Below the pieces are notes generated by a model that was given only the letters and a program-made list of their open reading frames with translations, was not told the DNA's origin and made no database searches. A DNA stretch of 64,000 nt, from the NCBI RefSeq assembly GCF_002944405.1, contig NZ_CP024310.1:1178001-1242000 (forward strand), written 5' to 3'. Origin of the DNA: Sinorhizobium fredii (lineage in GTDB: Bacteria; Pseudomonadota; Alphaproteobacteria; Rhizobiales; Rhizobiaceae). Below, piece after piece: positions 46,006 to 54,165 of this stretch (positions are counted from its first letter, which is position 1; each line of letters opens with the position of its first letter). Made by a program: the position numbers and the translations under genes.

Positions 46006-46061
46006 TACTGCATGTCTTTGTCCTTAAATCGACCTCGATTTAAGGACAAAGACATGCAGTA
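46006..46061 (+). repeat. Perfect inverted repeat, 27-bp arms with 2-base loop
   Basis: Arms at 46006-46032 and 46035-46061 are exact reverse complements, separated by CC. The arms include CTTAAATCG and CATGCAG, a pattern I recall as a dispersed intergenic palindrome in Ensifer and other rhizobia. It ends 11 bases before the ATG of the next glycosyltransferase, so as RNA it would crowd that gene's ribosome binding site. It may act as a terminator or attenuator between two glycosyltransferase genes. Confidence 0.85.
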
Positions 46062-46072
46062 GGGCGGCCTCG

Positions 46073-47170
46073 ATGATAATGCATGTCATCACCAACTTCA
46101 CCGCCAGCGCAGGTGCCGAGACCATGCTCGCACGCCTGCTTCAGGGTTCCGCCGATGAGCGCATCGTCGTCGTTTCGCTGATCGGTGTCTCGGATCGGAA
46201 CCGCAATCTCGCCGACAATCCGAGAGTTGCCTACGTATCGCTGGCCGCCTCCTCCCTCACCGCGCTTCCAGGTGCGATCGTCCGGCTCGCCCGGCTTATT
46301 CGCAAGGAGCGTCCCGATGTAATCCTGTGCTGGATGTACCATGCGATGGTCGTCGGCACGATCGCTGCCCAAATGTGTCGGTCCGGAGCGGCGGTTTACT
46401 GGAACATTCGCCAGTCCTTGGACGACCCCGCCTCCCTTACGCGCAGCTCGCGCCTGGCAATTGCCGGTGCGAAGCTTCTGTCGAGCCGGCCGGCCGGCAT
46501 CATCTACAACAGCGCGCGCGCCCTCCAGTTGCATCGGGCCTACGGCTACGCAAACCGGAACGCCGTCGTCATTCCGAACGGCTTCGACTTGCCGCGCATC
46601 GATTCCCCCGAGGCGAAGACCGCACGCCGGATCGGCATCGTCGGTCGGTTCCACCCGCAGAAGGATCACGGCACCTTCTTCAAAGCCGTGGCTGCCGTCC
46701 GCAAGACGCACCCACAGGCGCTCTTTTCCGCCGCCGGCAACGGGCTTTCCCGCGACAACCGCGCTGTGGTCGACTTGATGGCGGAGGCGGGTCTGCCCGA
46801 GGACGCGGTCGACCTCATGGGCGAGATCTCCGACATGCCTTCCTACTACCGCAGCATCGACGCCTTGGTGCTGTCGTCGAGGACCGAGGGTTTCCCGAAC
46901 GTAATTGCAGAGGCAATGAGCTACGCGAAGCCGATCGTCACGACGGACGTCGGCGATGCCGCCACAGTTGCCGGAAATGCGGGCATCGCCGTACCGGCGC
47001 GCGACCCGGAGGCTCTTGCCGAGGCGATCCGCGAAATCCTCGATTTTTCCCCTACCGAATATGCCCGCTATGCCTACAACGCCCGAGAGCGTGTGGAAAA
47101 AGCGTATGCAATCGCCGCGATCAGGACAAAATACGCAAGTTTTCTAACGCCTTACATTCCGCATCTATGA
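46073..47170 (+). CDS. Glycosyltransferase family 4
   Basis: A 365-residue GT-B glycosyltransferase. MHVITNFTASAGAETMLARLL is the N-terminal donor/acceptor groove pattern, VGRFHPQKDHGTFFKA follows in the linker, and EGFPNVIAEAMSYAKPIVTTD holds E-x7-E. It is separated from the upstream glycosyltransferase gene by 174 bases that include a perfect hairpin. It probably adds a sugar to the same lipid-linked repeat unit. Confidence 0.92.
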   Translation: MIMHVITNFTASAGAETMLARLLQGSADERIVVVSLIGVSDRNRNLADNPRVAYVSLAASSLTALPGAIVRLARLIRKERPDVILCWMYHAMVVGTIAAQMCRSGAAVYWNIRQSLDDPASLTRSSRLAIAGAKLLSSRPAGIIYNSARALQLHRAYGYANRNAVVIPNGFDLPRIDSPEAKTARRIGIVGRFHPQKDHGTFFKAVAAVRKTHPQALFSAAGNGLSRDNRAVVDLMAEAGLPEDAVDLMGEISDMPSYYRSIDALVLSSRTEGFPNVIAEAMSYAKPIVTTDVGDAATVAGNAGIAVPARDPEALAEAIREILDFSPTEYARYAYNARERVEKAYAIAAIRTKYASFLTPYIPHL

Positions 47171-47253
47171 AGTTATTCCTGATATCCGTTTCATTCCGTC
47201 AGAAGAGTGAGCATTTTCAAGGCCAGCGCTTTCAGATTCAGTTGTGAAAGCCA

Positions 47254-47282
47254 TTGAATATTTCTAGAATAGGTAGTATATG
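47254..47282 (+). promoter_or_regulatory. Candidate promoter of the RTX gene
   Basis: TTGAAT (47254-47259) and TATATG (47277-47282) are 17 bases apart, each matching four of six consensus positions. Transcription would begin near 47289, about 90 bases before the RTX start. Confidence 0.45.
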
Positions 47283-47293
47283 CCTTCGTCTCC

Positions 47294-47314
47294 ATTCAAT
47301 TGTACGTATTGAAT
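47294..47314 (+). promoter_or_regulatory. Inverted repeat, candidate operator of the RTX gene
   Basis: ATTCAAT (47294-47300) and ATTGAAT (47308-47314) are exact inverted repeats with a 7-base spacer. They lie just downstream of the predicted transcription start, where a bound repressor would block transcription. Confidence 0.45.
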
Positions 47315-47380
47315 TAGGCCCAAATCCACTTTTGCGCCCTATTCTGAAATTATCCGCCCTCCTGCAACTGCTAGGAGATC

Positions 47381-48547
47381 ATGATGATTTTTAAGGGAAC
47401 CAACCTTACCGACACGATTCTCGGCACCCTCAATGGCGACGAGCTTTGGGGCTATGCCGGCGACGATTACCTCGATGGCCGCGAAGGCAATGACAGGTTT
47501 TTCGGTGGAGTCGGTAACGACCACATCAAGGCGGGCGTCGGTGACGACTATGCCGAAGGCGGCGACGGCAACGACAGCATCGAGGGTGGGCTTGGGGCCG
47601 ATACGCTGATCGGTGGTTTGGGAAACGATATCTTCGAAGGCGGTGACGGCAACGACATCATCGACGGTGGCGACGGCCATGATCACATCCTGGGCGACAG
47701 CGGAAACGACAAAATCTACGGTGGAGCAGGCGAAGAATATATCGACGCAGGCTCCGGCGATGACATCATCTATGCCGGATCGGGAAATGACGGCTTCAAC
47801 AATCGCATAGACCCGGCAACCGGCAAGCTGACGCAACAGGCCGTGTCGAGTGGCGCGGGCAACGATACGATCTATGGCGAAGAGGGCAACGACGCCCTGA
47901 AGGGGCAGTCGGGGCACGACCGTGTCTATGGCGGCATCGGCGACGACATCGTCGACGGCGGCGACGGCAACAATTATCTCGACGGCGGCGACGGCAATGA
48001 CGTGCTCGACTCCGAAACCGGCATCGATGAAGCCCACGGCGGCATCGGCAACGACAGGATCTCGGTCGGCGACGGCAACGACATCGCCTTCGGGGATGAC
48101 GGCGACGACATCCTGACCGGCGAAGGAGGCGCGGACTCGCTCAGGGGCGGCAACGGCATCGACCTCATCTATGCCGGTGACGGCAATGATACCCTGCGCG
48201 GTGATGCCGGGAAGGACACCCTCATTGGGGAAGCGGGCAGCGATATCCTCTGGGGCGGTGCCGACTCCGACCGTTTCGTCTTCAAGGCGACCGCTGCCCT
48301 CAGCGCTCAGGACACGATCATGGATTTCCAGGATGGCGTGGACTTCCTGGTCATCGAGAAGCTCGGGGTCACGCAGTATTCGAGCTCCGGCGCCAACGGC
48401 ACCGTCTATGCCTACAACACCACGGGTGGCGACGTGTTGCTCAAGGGTCTCAACTCCGCGGGCCACGCCTTCTCGATCCTCGTGGACGATCCAACCAGCA
48501 GTCTCTCCGCCTCCAACTTTTCGAGGAGCGACTTCATCTTTGCCTGA
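47381..48547 (+). CDS. Secreted RTX (haemolysin-type calcium-binding) protein
   Basis: A 388-residue acidic protein made mostly of glycine/aspartate nonapeptide repeats of the GGxGxDxxx type (for example GGDGNDIIDGGDGHD), which fold as a calcium-bound beta roll. The repeats run from about residue 8 to 290, interrupted near 135-165. The C-terminal 90 residues (FQDGVDFLVIEKLG to SNFSRSDFIFA) have the look of a type I secretion signal. No signal peptide, as expected. No type I exporter genes are in the window. Similar small RTX proteins in rhizobial exopolysaccharide loci may bind the polymer or include lyases and epimerases, but no catalytic domain is seen. AGGAG lies just before ATG-ATG. Confidence 0.92.
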   Translation: MMIFKGTNLTDTILGTLNGDELWGYAGDDYLDGREGNDRFFGGVGNDHIKAGVGDDYAEGGDGNDSIEGGLGADTLIGGLGNDIFEGGDGNDIIDGGDGHDHILGDSGNDKIYGGAGEEYIDAGSGDDIIYAGSGNDGFNNRIDPATGKLTQQAVSSGAGNDTIYGEEGNDALKGQSGHDRVYGGIGDDIVDGGDGNNYLDGGDGNDVLDSETGIDEAHGGIGNDRISVGDGNDIAFGDDGDDILTGEGGADSLRGGNGIDLIYAGDGNDTLRGDAGKDTLIGEAGSDILWGGADSDRFVFKATAALSAQDTIMDFQDGVDFLVIEKLGVTQYSSSGANGTVYAYNTTGGDVLLKGLNSAGHAFSILVDDPTSSLSASNFSRSDFIFA

Positions 48548-48574
48548 CCCCGCGCACGCGTAGCAGCGTGGGTT

Positions 48575-48603
48575 GGGAAGGGGCCGGACATCGGCGCCTT
48601 CCC
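48575..48603. terminator. Terminator-like hairpin between convergent genes
   Basis: GGGAAGG (48575-48581) pairs with CCTTCCC (48597-48603); an inner 4-bp stem (48583-48586 with 48592-48595) is separated from it by one G-G mismatch. The loop is five bases. It lies in the 84-base gap between the convergent RTX and SDR genes and could end transcription both ways, although no long T-run follows. Confidence 0.55.
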
Positions 48604-48631
48604 CTGCAAAGCATTGGCGGCCGTAACATTG

Positions 48632-49576
48632 TCAGCGCTGGCCTCGGGCGTCGTCGAACTCCGCAAATCCGGTCTCCGCCTTCCAGGCTTCAATGCCCTC
48701 GCGAAAGGAACGAGGCTGGTAGTCGAGATGCTTCGCAGCCTTGGCGACTTCGAGCGCCCTGAACCCGCGAGCGGCTGTATTGGTGCCCGCGGCCTCGACC
48801 CCAATGAGAATCCGGTCTGCCCCGACGACGTCGGCAACCGCCTGCGCGGCTTCCAGAGACGCGCAGGAGCAACCGCTGCCGGCATTGAAAACCCCGTCCG
48901 CGCTCTTCTCCACCGCCCGCAGCGCCAGCGTCACGACGTCGTCGACATAGACGAGGTCGACGCTGTATTGCCCGCCGTCCGCTATGATCAAGGGACGCCC
49001 GCGCGCGAGCGTCCGCAGAAAGGCAGGCACCATCCCCGTGGCGTGCATGCCCGGGCCATAGACCGACGCGAGACGGAGGACCGTCACCGGCATCGCATTT
49101 GCCTTGCCGAAAGCCATCAGGCAAATCTCGGCAGAGAGCTTGCTCGCCAGATAATAGCTGGCCCGATGGACGGGAAATGTGGCGCTCGTTTCCGATGCGG
49201 GACCGGGATCCGGCGCATAGACCTGCGCGGATCCGAAGAAAACCAGCCGCCTCAAACCCTGGGAAGCGGCTTCCATCGCGACCTGCAGGGCGCCGATGGT
49301 ATTGATCTTGAAACAGCTCGCGGCCTGGCCGGCGTCGCTGAGATCGGCTGGAATGTAGGCGGCAAGATGAAGCAGGGCATCGGCTTGCCCTATCGAAGGC
49401 AGGGGGTTGCCGATCGACCATTTCTCGAGCCGCAAGCGAAAACCACTGCGCGCGGCGACCCGCTCGGGATCGCGCACAAGCGCCGTCACGGCGTAGCCTT
49501 GTGCAAGTGCACGCTCAATGACTCTTGCCCCGATGAACCCGGTAGCGCCAGTTACCGCCAGGTGCTTTGTGCTCAC
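48632..49576 (-). CDS. NAD-dependent epimerase/dehydratase (extended SDR)
   Basis: A 314-residue SDR enzyme with GATGFIG at the nucleotide site, LLHLAAYIP, FFGSAQVYAP and the catalytic YYLASK (Tyr and Lys). It probably epimerises, reduces or dehydrates a nucleotide sugar in the cytoplasm. The start is GTG at 49574-49576. It is 15 bases downstream of the ATP-grasp gene and is the last gene of the minus-strand SDR/ATP-grasp/PHP/AsnB run. The substrate cannot be assigned. Confidence 0.9.
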   Translation of the reverse strand: MSTKHLAVTGATGFIGARVIERALAQGYAVTALVRDPERVAARSGFRLRLEKWSIGNPLPSIGQADALLHLAAYIPADLSDAGQAASCFKINTIGALQVAMEAASQGLRRLVFFGSAQVYAPDPGPASETSATFPVHRASYYLASKLSAEICLMAFGKANAMPVTVLRLASVYGPGMHATGMVPAFLRTLARGRPLIIADGGQYSVDLVYVDDVVTLALRAVEKSADGVFNAGSGCSCASLEAAQAVADVVGADRILIGVEAAGTNTAARGFRALEVAKAAKHLDYQPRSFREGIEAWKAETGFAEFDDARGQR

Positions 49577-49591
49577 GGCCGATCTCTTTCC

Positions 49592-50584
49592 TCAGACTTG
49601 TTCTTCCAGACGAGTGGAAGCCGTGACCAGGTCGCTGGGTCTGACCACAGTCTCCGACCAGTGGCGCAGTATGGTTACCGGCGTGATCTCCGGCTGAACG
49701 ATCGGCTCTCCAAAGAGCAGATGCCGGATGCACAGCTCGACTTCATTGAAGCCCGCATGGATCCTCACCGCGGTGGTGCCCGAAAACCGCGCATTGATCT
49801 CGAAAATCCTGGGAACGCCGTCGTCGAGGCGGAACTGGAAATTTGCAGGCCCGTCGGCGCCGAGGGCGTCTGCCGCCTGGGCCATTGCCGCGTTGAGGGC
49901 CGGAAACGGCTCCGCAAAGGCGCGGTAGGTATTGCCGTCGCGCAGATCCCGGCGCATGACGATCGTCGCGCGGCATTTGCCGTCGAAGGTGAGTGTGCCG
50001 GAGGTGTATTCGGTCGCATCAGAGCCGACATATTTCTGTATCACGATGTCGGGCTGCTCGGCGATTGCGCGCGTTAGCTGGTCCCGATCGCGGACGATGC
50101 CGAAGCCGATCGACCTGGCGCCGATCCTCGGTTTGACGACAAGCGGAAAGCCGCACTCTTCGATCAACGTCTCCTCGTCGCCTGGCAGGCAGGAGGGAAC
50201 GAAGCCCAGTCCGCGTTGCCGGAGGAACTCGGAGGTAAGCCACTTGTCATTGGCGATGGAGACGACATTTGGCGAACTGATGATCACCTGGGTTGCGTAG
50301 GTGCTCGCGATAGCTTCCCGGTTCGCTGCAAGGATCGGCAATTCCACATCAGTTCCGGGAATAAGGATGTCGGGCCGCTCCGCTCGCAGCAGGTCGCCCA
50401 GCTTGTCCAGATATTCCGGGTCCTTCGCCATCGGAACGAGATAGGCGGCATCGCCCCAGTAGAGGCCGGCCGAGAGCGGGCTCGGATCCCCGACGATTAC
50501 GGTCGCTCGAAGCGTGGAGCGCCGCAAAGCGCGAATGATCCCCTGCCCGAGGAGGGCGCCCGCCCCCGTGATGAAGACCTTCAT
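49592..50584 (-). CDS. ATP-grasp family ligase (carbamoyl-phosphate-synthase-like)
   Basis: A 330-residue ATP-grasp enzyme. MKVFITGAGALLGQGIIRAL starts the pre-ATP-grasp domain, FPLVVKPRIGARSIGFGIV is the ATP-binding lysine region, and RIFEINARFSGTTAVR has the Glu/Asn metal ligands. These enzymes join a carboxylate to an amine or thiol through an acyl phosphate. Members with this architecture occur in polysaccharide loci, though their substrates are mostly unknown. Its ATG overlaps the PHP gene stop by four bases. Confidence 0.87.
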   Translation of the reverse strand: MKVFITGAGALLGQGIIRALRRSTLRATVIVGDPSPLSAGLYWGDAAYLVPMAKDPEYLDKLGDLLRAERPDILIPGTDVELPILAANREAIASTYATQVIISSPNVVSIANDKWLTSEFLRQRGLGFVPSCLPGDEETLIEECGFPLVVKPRIGARSIGFGIVRDRDQLTRAIAEQPDIVIQKYVGSDATEYTSGTLTFDGKCRATIVMRRDLRDGNTYRAFAEPFPALNAAMAQAADALGADGPANFQFRLDDGVPRIFEINARFSGTTAVRIHAGFNEVELCIRHLLFGEPIVQPEITPVTILRHWSETVVRPSDLVTASTRLEEQV

Positions 50585-51321
50585 ACCAGCCCTACCCCCA
50601 GTTCACGAAGCCTGTCCCGGCAACGGCCCAGCTCGCTCAGCTTGTGCGCATCGGAACCGATTGAAACAAACGGATTGATCTCGTCGCACAGCGCCAAGAA
50701 CGCGGGGATATCGACCAGGTACGAGGAGTTGATCTCGATGGCGATCCCCCGCTCGAGCGTCGCTGTCACCAGTGTGCGAAAGTAATTCTCCGGAAACCGG
50801 CCGTAGCGCCTCAGGCTCATCCCACCCGGGTGTCCGAGCACGTCAATCGGCGCGCTCGCAATCATGCCCATCGACAGACGAAATTCGATTTCGGCCGTCT
50901 CCTCGAACGACATTTGCTTGAAATCGAGGTAGCCGCCCTGCCCGTCCGGCAAGCGGTGGACGACGCCAAGAACAATATCGCAGGCGTCTAGCACGGATCG
51001 CGACACATCCAGCCGTCCATCGTCGTCGATGGCTTTCGTCTCGCAGCCGACATAGACGCGCAAATCGCCGAAGCCGTCCGCAGCGGAAAGAATCTCGGAC
51101 CTGAAGTCGGGAAACCAGGACGTGTCTTCCCGGACATGTTCCGTGAAAGCGAGTTCGGCGAGGCCGCGTTCCTTGGCCGTTTGCAGCACCTCAAGCACCG
51201 TCGCCTGCCCGTCTGTCCAATTGGTATGGACCTGGAACTCCACATTCAATTGCGCGCGACCAAGATCCCGAAAACGGGAGAACACAGGCTTGCCGCTATC
51301 CGTCATTCGTTGCGGTTCCAT
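50581..51321 (-). CDS. PHP-domain phosphoesterase
   Basis: A 246-residue PHP (polymerase and histidinol phosphatase) domain protein with the metal-binding motifs in order: EFQVHTNWTDGQA, FTEHVRED, GCETKAID, VVHRLPD, LGHPGG and SIGSDAHKLSELG. These indicate a di- or trinuclear metallo-phosphoesterase. It overlaps the ATP-grasp gene by four bases, so the two proteins are likely made in equal amounts and act in one pathway. The start could be the internal ATG six codons on. Confidence 0.87.
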   Translation of the reverse strand: MEPQRMTDSGKPVFSRFRDLGRAQLNVEFQVHTNWTDGQATVLEVLQTAKERGLAELAFTEHVREDTSWFPDFRSEILSAADGFGDLRVYVGCETKAIDDDGRLDVSRSVLDACDIVLGVVHRLPDGQGGYLDFKQMSFEETAEIEFRLSMGMIASAPIDVLGHPGGMSLRRYGRFPENYFRTLVTATLERGIAIEINSSYLVDIPAFLALCDEINPFVSIGSDAHKLSELGRCRDRLRELGVGLV

Positions 51322-51358
51322 GTTTGCGTTACGCCCCTTGCTCTGCCTTCTGTCTCGG

Positions 51359-53320
51359 TCAATCGGAACGGACCCAACGGTCGTGCCACAGGTTGAACAT
51401 CAGCACCGCCCACAATTGCGGCCCCCAGTCGCGGCGGCCGGCGAGATGTTCCTTCCAGCGACTGACGATCGGCTCGGCCCGGAAGATTCCATCGCGCTGC
51501 AGGCGAGACGGCGACAGCATCTCTTCCGCCCAGGCGCGCAGCGGTCCGCGCAACCAAGCATTGATGGGGACGCCGAATCCGCGTTTTGAAAGACTTATGA
51601 ACTGTTCCGGCAGCCTCCGGGACAGGAGCTTGCGCAGCGCGGGCTTGCCCGGCGCTTCGGCGAAGCACAACGTTCTTGGTGCACGCCAGGCCAGTTCGAC
51701 GAAGCGGTAATCGAGCAACGGGGCCCGCATCTCCAGGCCCACCGCCATCGAAGCCCGATCCATCTTCACGAGGATGTCGTCGGGCAGATAGTCGACCATG
51801 TCGCTGTACATCATTCTGTCGACGGCGCCGAGGCAGGCCGGTATCCGCTTCGAGGTCATCGTGGTCGGAGGCTCCGCTCCGCCGAATACGACCTCGTCCG
51901 GATGTGACCAGATCGAGCGAAAGTCCAGGTAGCGGGCGTCCGGGTCCTCGATCTCCAGGAGCTCGGCAAGTCTTCTCAGCCGATTGCCGGTCACTTCGTC
52001 CTGAAGCGAGGACGGGTGCGCATGGCGAGCGGCCGCGGCGGCAACCTCCAGCGCCCAATGGGGTGCATGCCTTGCCGCCTGCAGGGCAACGGCAGGCGTT
52101 TTCCTCGCCAGCCGGTCGAAGGCGAGCATTTGCCGATAGCGTTTGTAGCCACCGAAGAACTCGTCGCCGCCGTCGCCCGAAAGTGCCACCGTTACGGTTC
52201 TTCGCGCCAGTTTCGATACAAGCAGCGTCGGAATCTGTGAAGGATCGGCGAAGGGCTCGTCATACACCTCCGGCAACTCGGTGACGACGCCCAATGCCGT
52301 GTCGGGTTCTGCCGTGATCTCCGTATGATCGGTGCCGAGCTGTCTGGCGATGCCTGACGCCAGGTCCGCCTCGTTATACTGCTCCTCCAGAAAGCGCACG
52401 GTGTAGGTTTTTACACGCGAGGTCGAAACTTCCTGCATGACGGCCGACACCAAGGAAGAATCGACCCCGCTGGAAAGGAGAGCCCCCACCGGCACGTCGG
52501 AGACCAGCCGCTCACTCACCGCCCGTTTCAGCTCCGCGTCGAGCGCGTCCAAGGCTTCGTCCGGGCATTCGATCCGCTGCGCATGGCCCCGTTCCGCCGC
52601 CTCGAAAGCATCCCAATAGCTCCTGGCTCCGCTAAGGGCGGCGGCCGCCGACGCCGGCGGCGTGTCGACCGAGAGGCTCAGCCAGGAGCCATGCGGAAGC
52701 TTGACGATGCCGCGGTAGATCGAATAGGGCGTTGGCACGTAGCCGTATCGCAAGAACAGCGTGGCCGCCTGGGGATCTAGATCGGCGGCGCGGAAGGACG
52801 GATGCGCCCTGATGCTTTTCAGCTCGGAGCCGAAGGCAAGGCCCCCCTTGGATATGCCGATATAGAGAGGCTTCTTTCCTATCCGGTCGCGAGCGAAGAT
52901 GATCTGTCGCGTGGCGCTGTCGTAAAGTGCAAAGGCGAACATGCCATTGCAGCGCTGCAATGCACCTTCCAGGCCGTAGGTCTCGATCGCCTCCAGGAGC
53001 ACCTCGGTATCGGAGTGGCCGCGGAAGCGAGCGCCCTGCTCCTCCAATGCGGCTCTCAGGTCAAGGAAGCCGTATATCTCGCCGTTGAAGACGATCGAGT
53101 AGCGGCCGCTGCTCGAATGCATCGGCTGGGCACCCGTCGGGGAGAGGTCAATGATGGACAAGCGGCGGTGTCCGAGCCCTACACGGCCCTCGCGATCGAG
53201 CCATGTACCCGAAGCATCCGGCCCGCGGTGGGCGAGGGCGTTCGTCATGCGCGTCAGTATCTGCGCCGCTTCCTCCCGACTGTGCTGCGCATAGTCTATC
53301 AGGCCGGCAATTCCACACAT
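51359..53320 (-). CDS. asnB: Asparagine synthetase-type amidotransferase (AsnB family)
   Basis: A 653-residue glutamine-hydrolysing amidotransferase. The N-terminal class II glutaminase starts MCGIAGLIDY with nucleophile Cys2, and the C-terminal synthetase has the PP-loop SSGVDSSLV and ALSGDGGDEFFGGYKRY. ATG at 53318-53320 follows AGGAGGA. Members in O-antigen loci (for example WbpS) amidate hexuronic acids rather than aspartate. In this polysaccharide setting, with a UDP-HexNAc dehydrogenase nearby, that role is plausible. It lies between cysQ and the PHP gene. Confidence 0.92.
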   Translation of the reverse strand: MCGIAGLIDYAQHSREEAAQILTRMTNALAHRGPDASGTWLDREGRVGLGHRRLSIIDLSPTGAQPMHSSSGRYSIVFNGEIYGFLDLRAALEEQGARFRGHSDTEVLLEAIETYGLEGALQRCNGMFAFALYDSATRQIIFARDRIGKKPLYIGISKGGLAFGSELKSIRAHPSFRAADLDPQAATLFLRYGYVPTPYSIYRGIVKLPHGSWLSLSVDTPPASAAAALSGARSYWDAFEAAERGHAQRIECPDEALDALDAELKRAVSERLVSDVPVGALLSSGVDSSLVSAVMQEVSTSRVKTYTVRFLEEQYNEADLASGIARQLGTDHTEITAEPDTALGVVTELPEVYDEPFADPSQIPTLLVSKLARRTVTVALSGDGGDEFFGGYKRYRQMLAFDRLARKTPAVALQAARHAPHWALEVAAAAARHAHPSSLQDEVTGNRLRRLAELLEIEDPDARYLDFRSIWSHPDEVVFGGAEPPTTMTSKRIPACLGAVDRMMYSDMVDYLPDDILVKMDRASMAVGLEMRAPLLDYRFVELAWRAPRTLCFAEAPGKPALRKLLSRRLPEQFISLSKRGFGVPINAWLRGPLRAWAEEMLSPSRLQRDGIFRAEPIVSRWKEHLAGRRDWGPQLWAVLMFNLWHDRWVRSD

Positions 53321-53361
53321 GAGAAATTCCTCCTGCCCGTGCCTGCGTACAGCTGGCGGTA

Positions 53362-54165
53362 CTAAGGAGCCGTCAACACCGAAGACGTATCCGCCCAGGC
53401 GACGAAATGCGGATTTGCGAAGTCGCTGTCGTCCGTCTGCTTCATCTTGCCGTAAGAGAGGCGCGAGCCGTCGAGCCGGACCACCGATCCGCCGGCGGCG
53501 TTGAGCACCGCGTTGCCTGCCGCCGTGTCCCATTCCATCGTCCGGCCGAATCGCGGATAGACATCCGCCCTGCCTTCGGCGAGCAGGCAGAATTTCAGCG
53601 ACGAGCCGACCGAGGTCAGATCCGTGACGCCGTGGCCGGCGAGAAAGGCCTCGGTCTCCGAACTGTTGTGCGAACGGCTGGCAACGGCGGTCAGGGCCGG
53701 ACCTCTCGCCCGCACCCGTATCGCCTGCCGTTCTCCCACCCGGCCGGAGCCGAAGACGAGCTTCTCCGCCCGCCCCTCGTCGGCGACATAGGCGCAACGC
53801 AGCGCCGGCGCATAGACGATGCCGGCAACCGGGACGCAGCCTTCGATCAGGGCGATATTGACGGTGAAATCGTCGCGCCGGTTGATGAATTCCTTCGTCC
53901 CGTCGAGCGGGTCGACCAGGAAGAACGTGCCGCAACTGATGTCGGGGACGCAGCCCGAAGCGACGGCCTCCTCGGCGACGATCGGGATATGCGGGAAGGC
54001 GGCCGCCAGCCGGGCGAGAATGATCGCTTCGGCCCGCTCGTCCGCCTCGGTCACCGGCGAGCGATCATCCTTGTAGCAGACCGTCGGTCCCGCTTCGTAG
54101 ATGGGGAGGATCGACGCGCCGGCCTCGAGCGCGATGCGCTCGAGGAGTTCGCAAAGGAGCGTCAT
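53362..54165 (-). CDS. cysQ: 3'(2'),5'-bisphosphate nucleotidase CysQ
   Basis: A 267-residue inositol-monophosphatase-superfamily enzyme. [23 protein letters not shown] is the CysQ metal-binding signature, EEAVASG provides another ligand and [11 protein letters not shown] the C-terminal one. It removes PAP, the by-product of sulfotransferases, by hydrolysing its 3'-phosphate. The ATG overlaps the cysNC stop by four bases, so PAPS making and PAP disposal are coupled. Confidence 0.94.
   Translation of the reverse strand: MTLLCELLERIALEAGASILPIYEAGPTVCYKDDRSPVTEADERAEAIILARLAAAFPHIPIVAEEAVASGCVPDISCGTFFLVDPLDGTKEFINRRDDFTVNIALIEGCVPVAGIVYAPALRCAYVADEGRAEKLVFGSGRVGERQAIRVRARGPALTAVASRSHNSSETEAFLAGHGVTDLTSVGSSLKFCLLAEGRADVYPRFGRTMEWDTAAGNAVLNAAGGSVVRLDGSRLSYGKMKQTDDSDFANPHFVAWADTSSVLTAP

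Noticed and set aside
47381..48547. Short tandem DNA repeats resembling a CRISPR array
   Set aside because: They are codon-level repeats of the Gly/Asp-rich RTX motif, variable in sequence and fully coding.
48614..50077. 487-codon plus-strand frame opposite the SDR and ATP-grasp genes
   Set aside because: Antisense of two genes with clear motifs; composition typical of shadow frames.
53321..53935. N-terminal extension of the asnB frame
   Set aside because: The catalytic Cys must follow the initiator Met, so translation starts at 53320; the extension overlaps cysQ in another frame.
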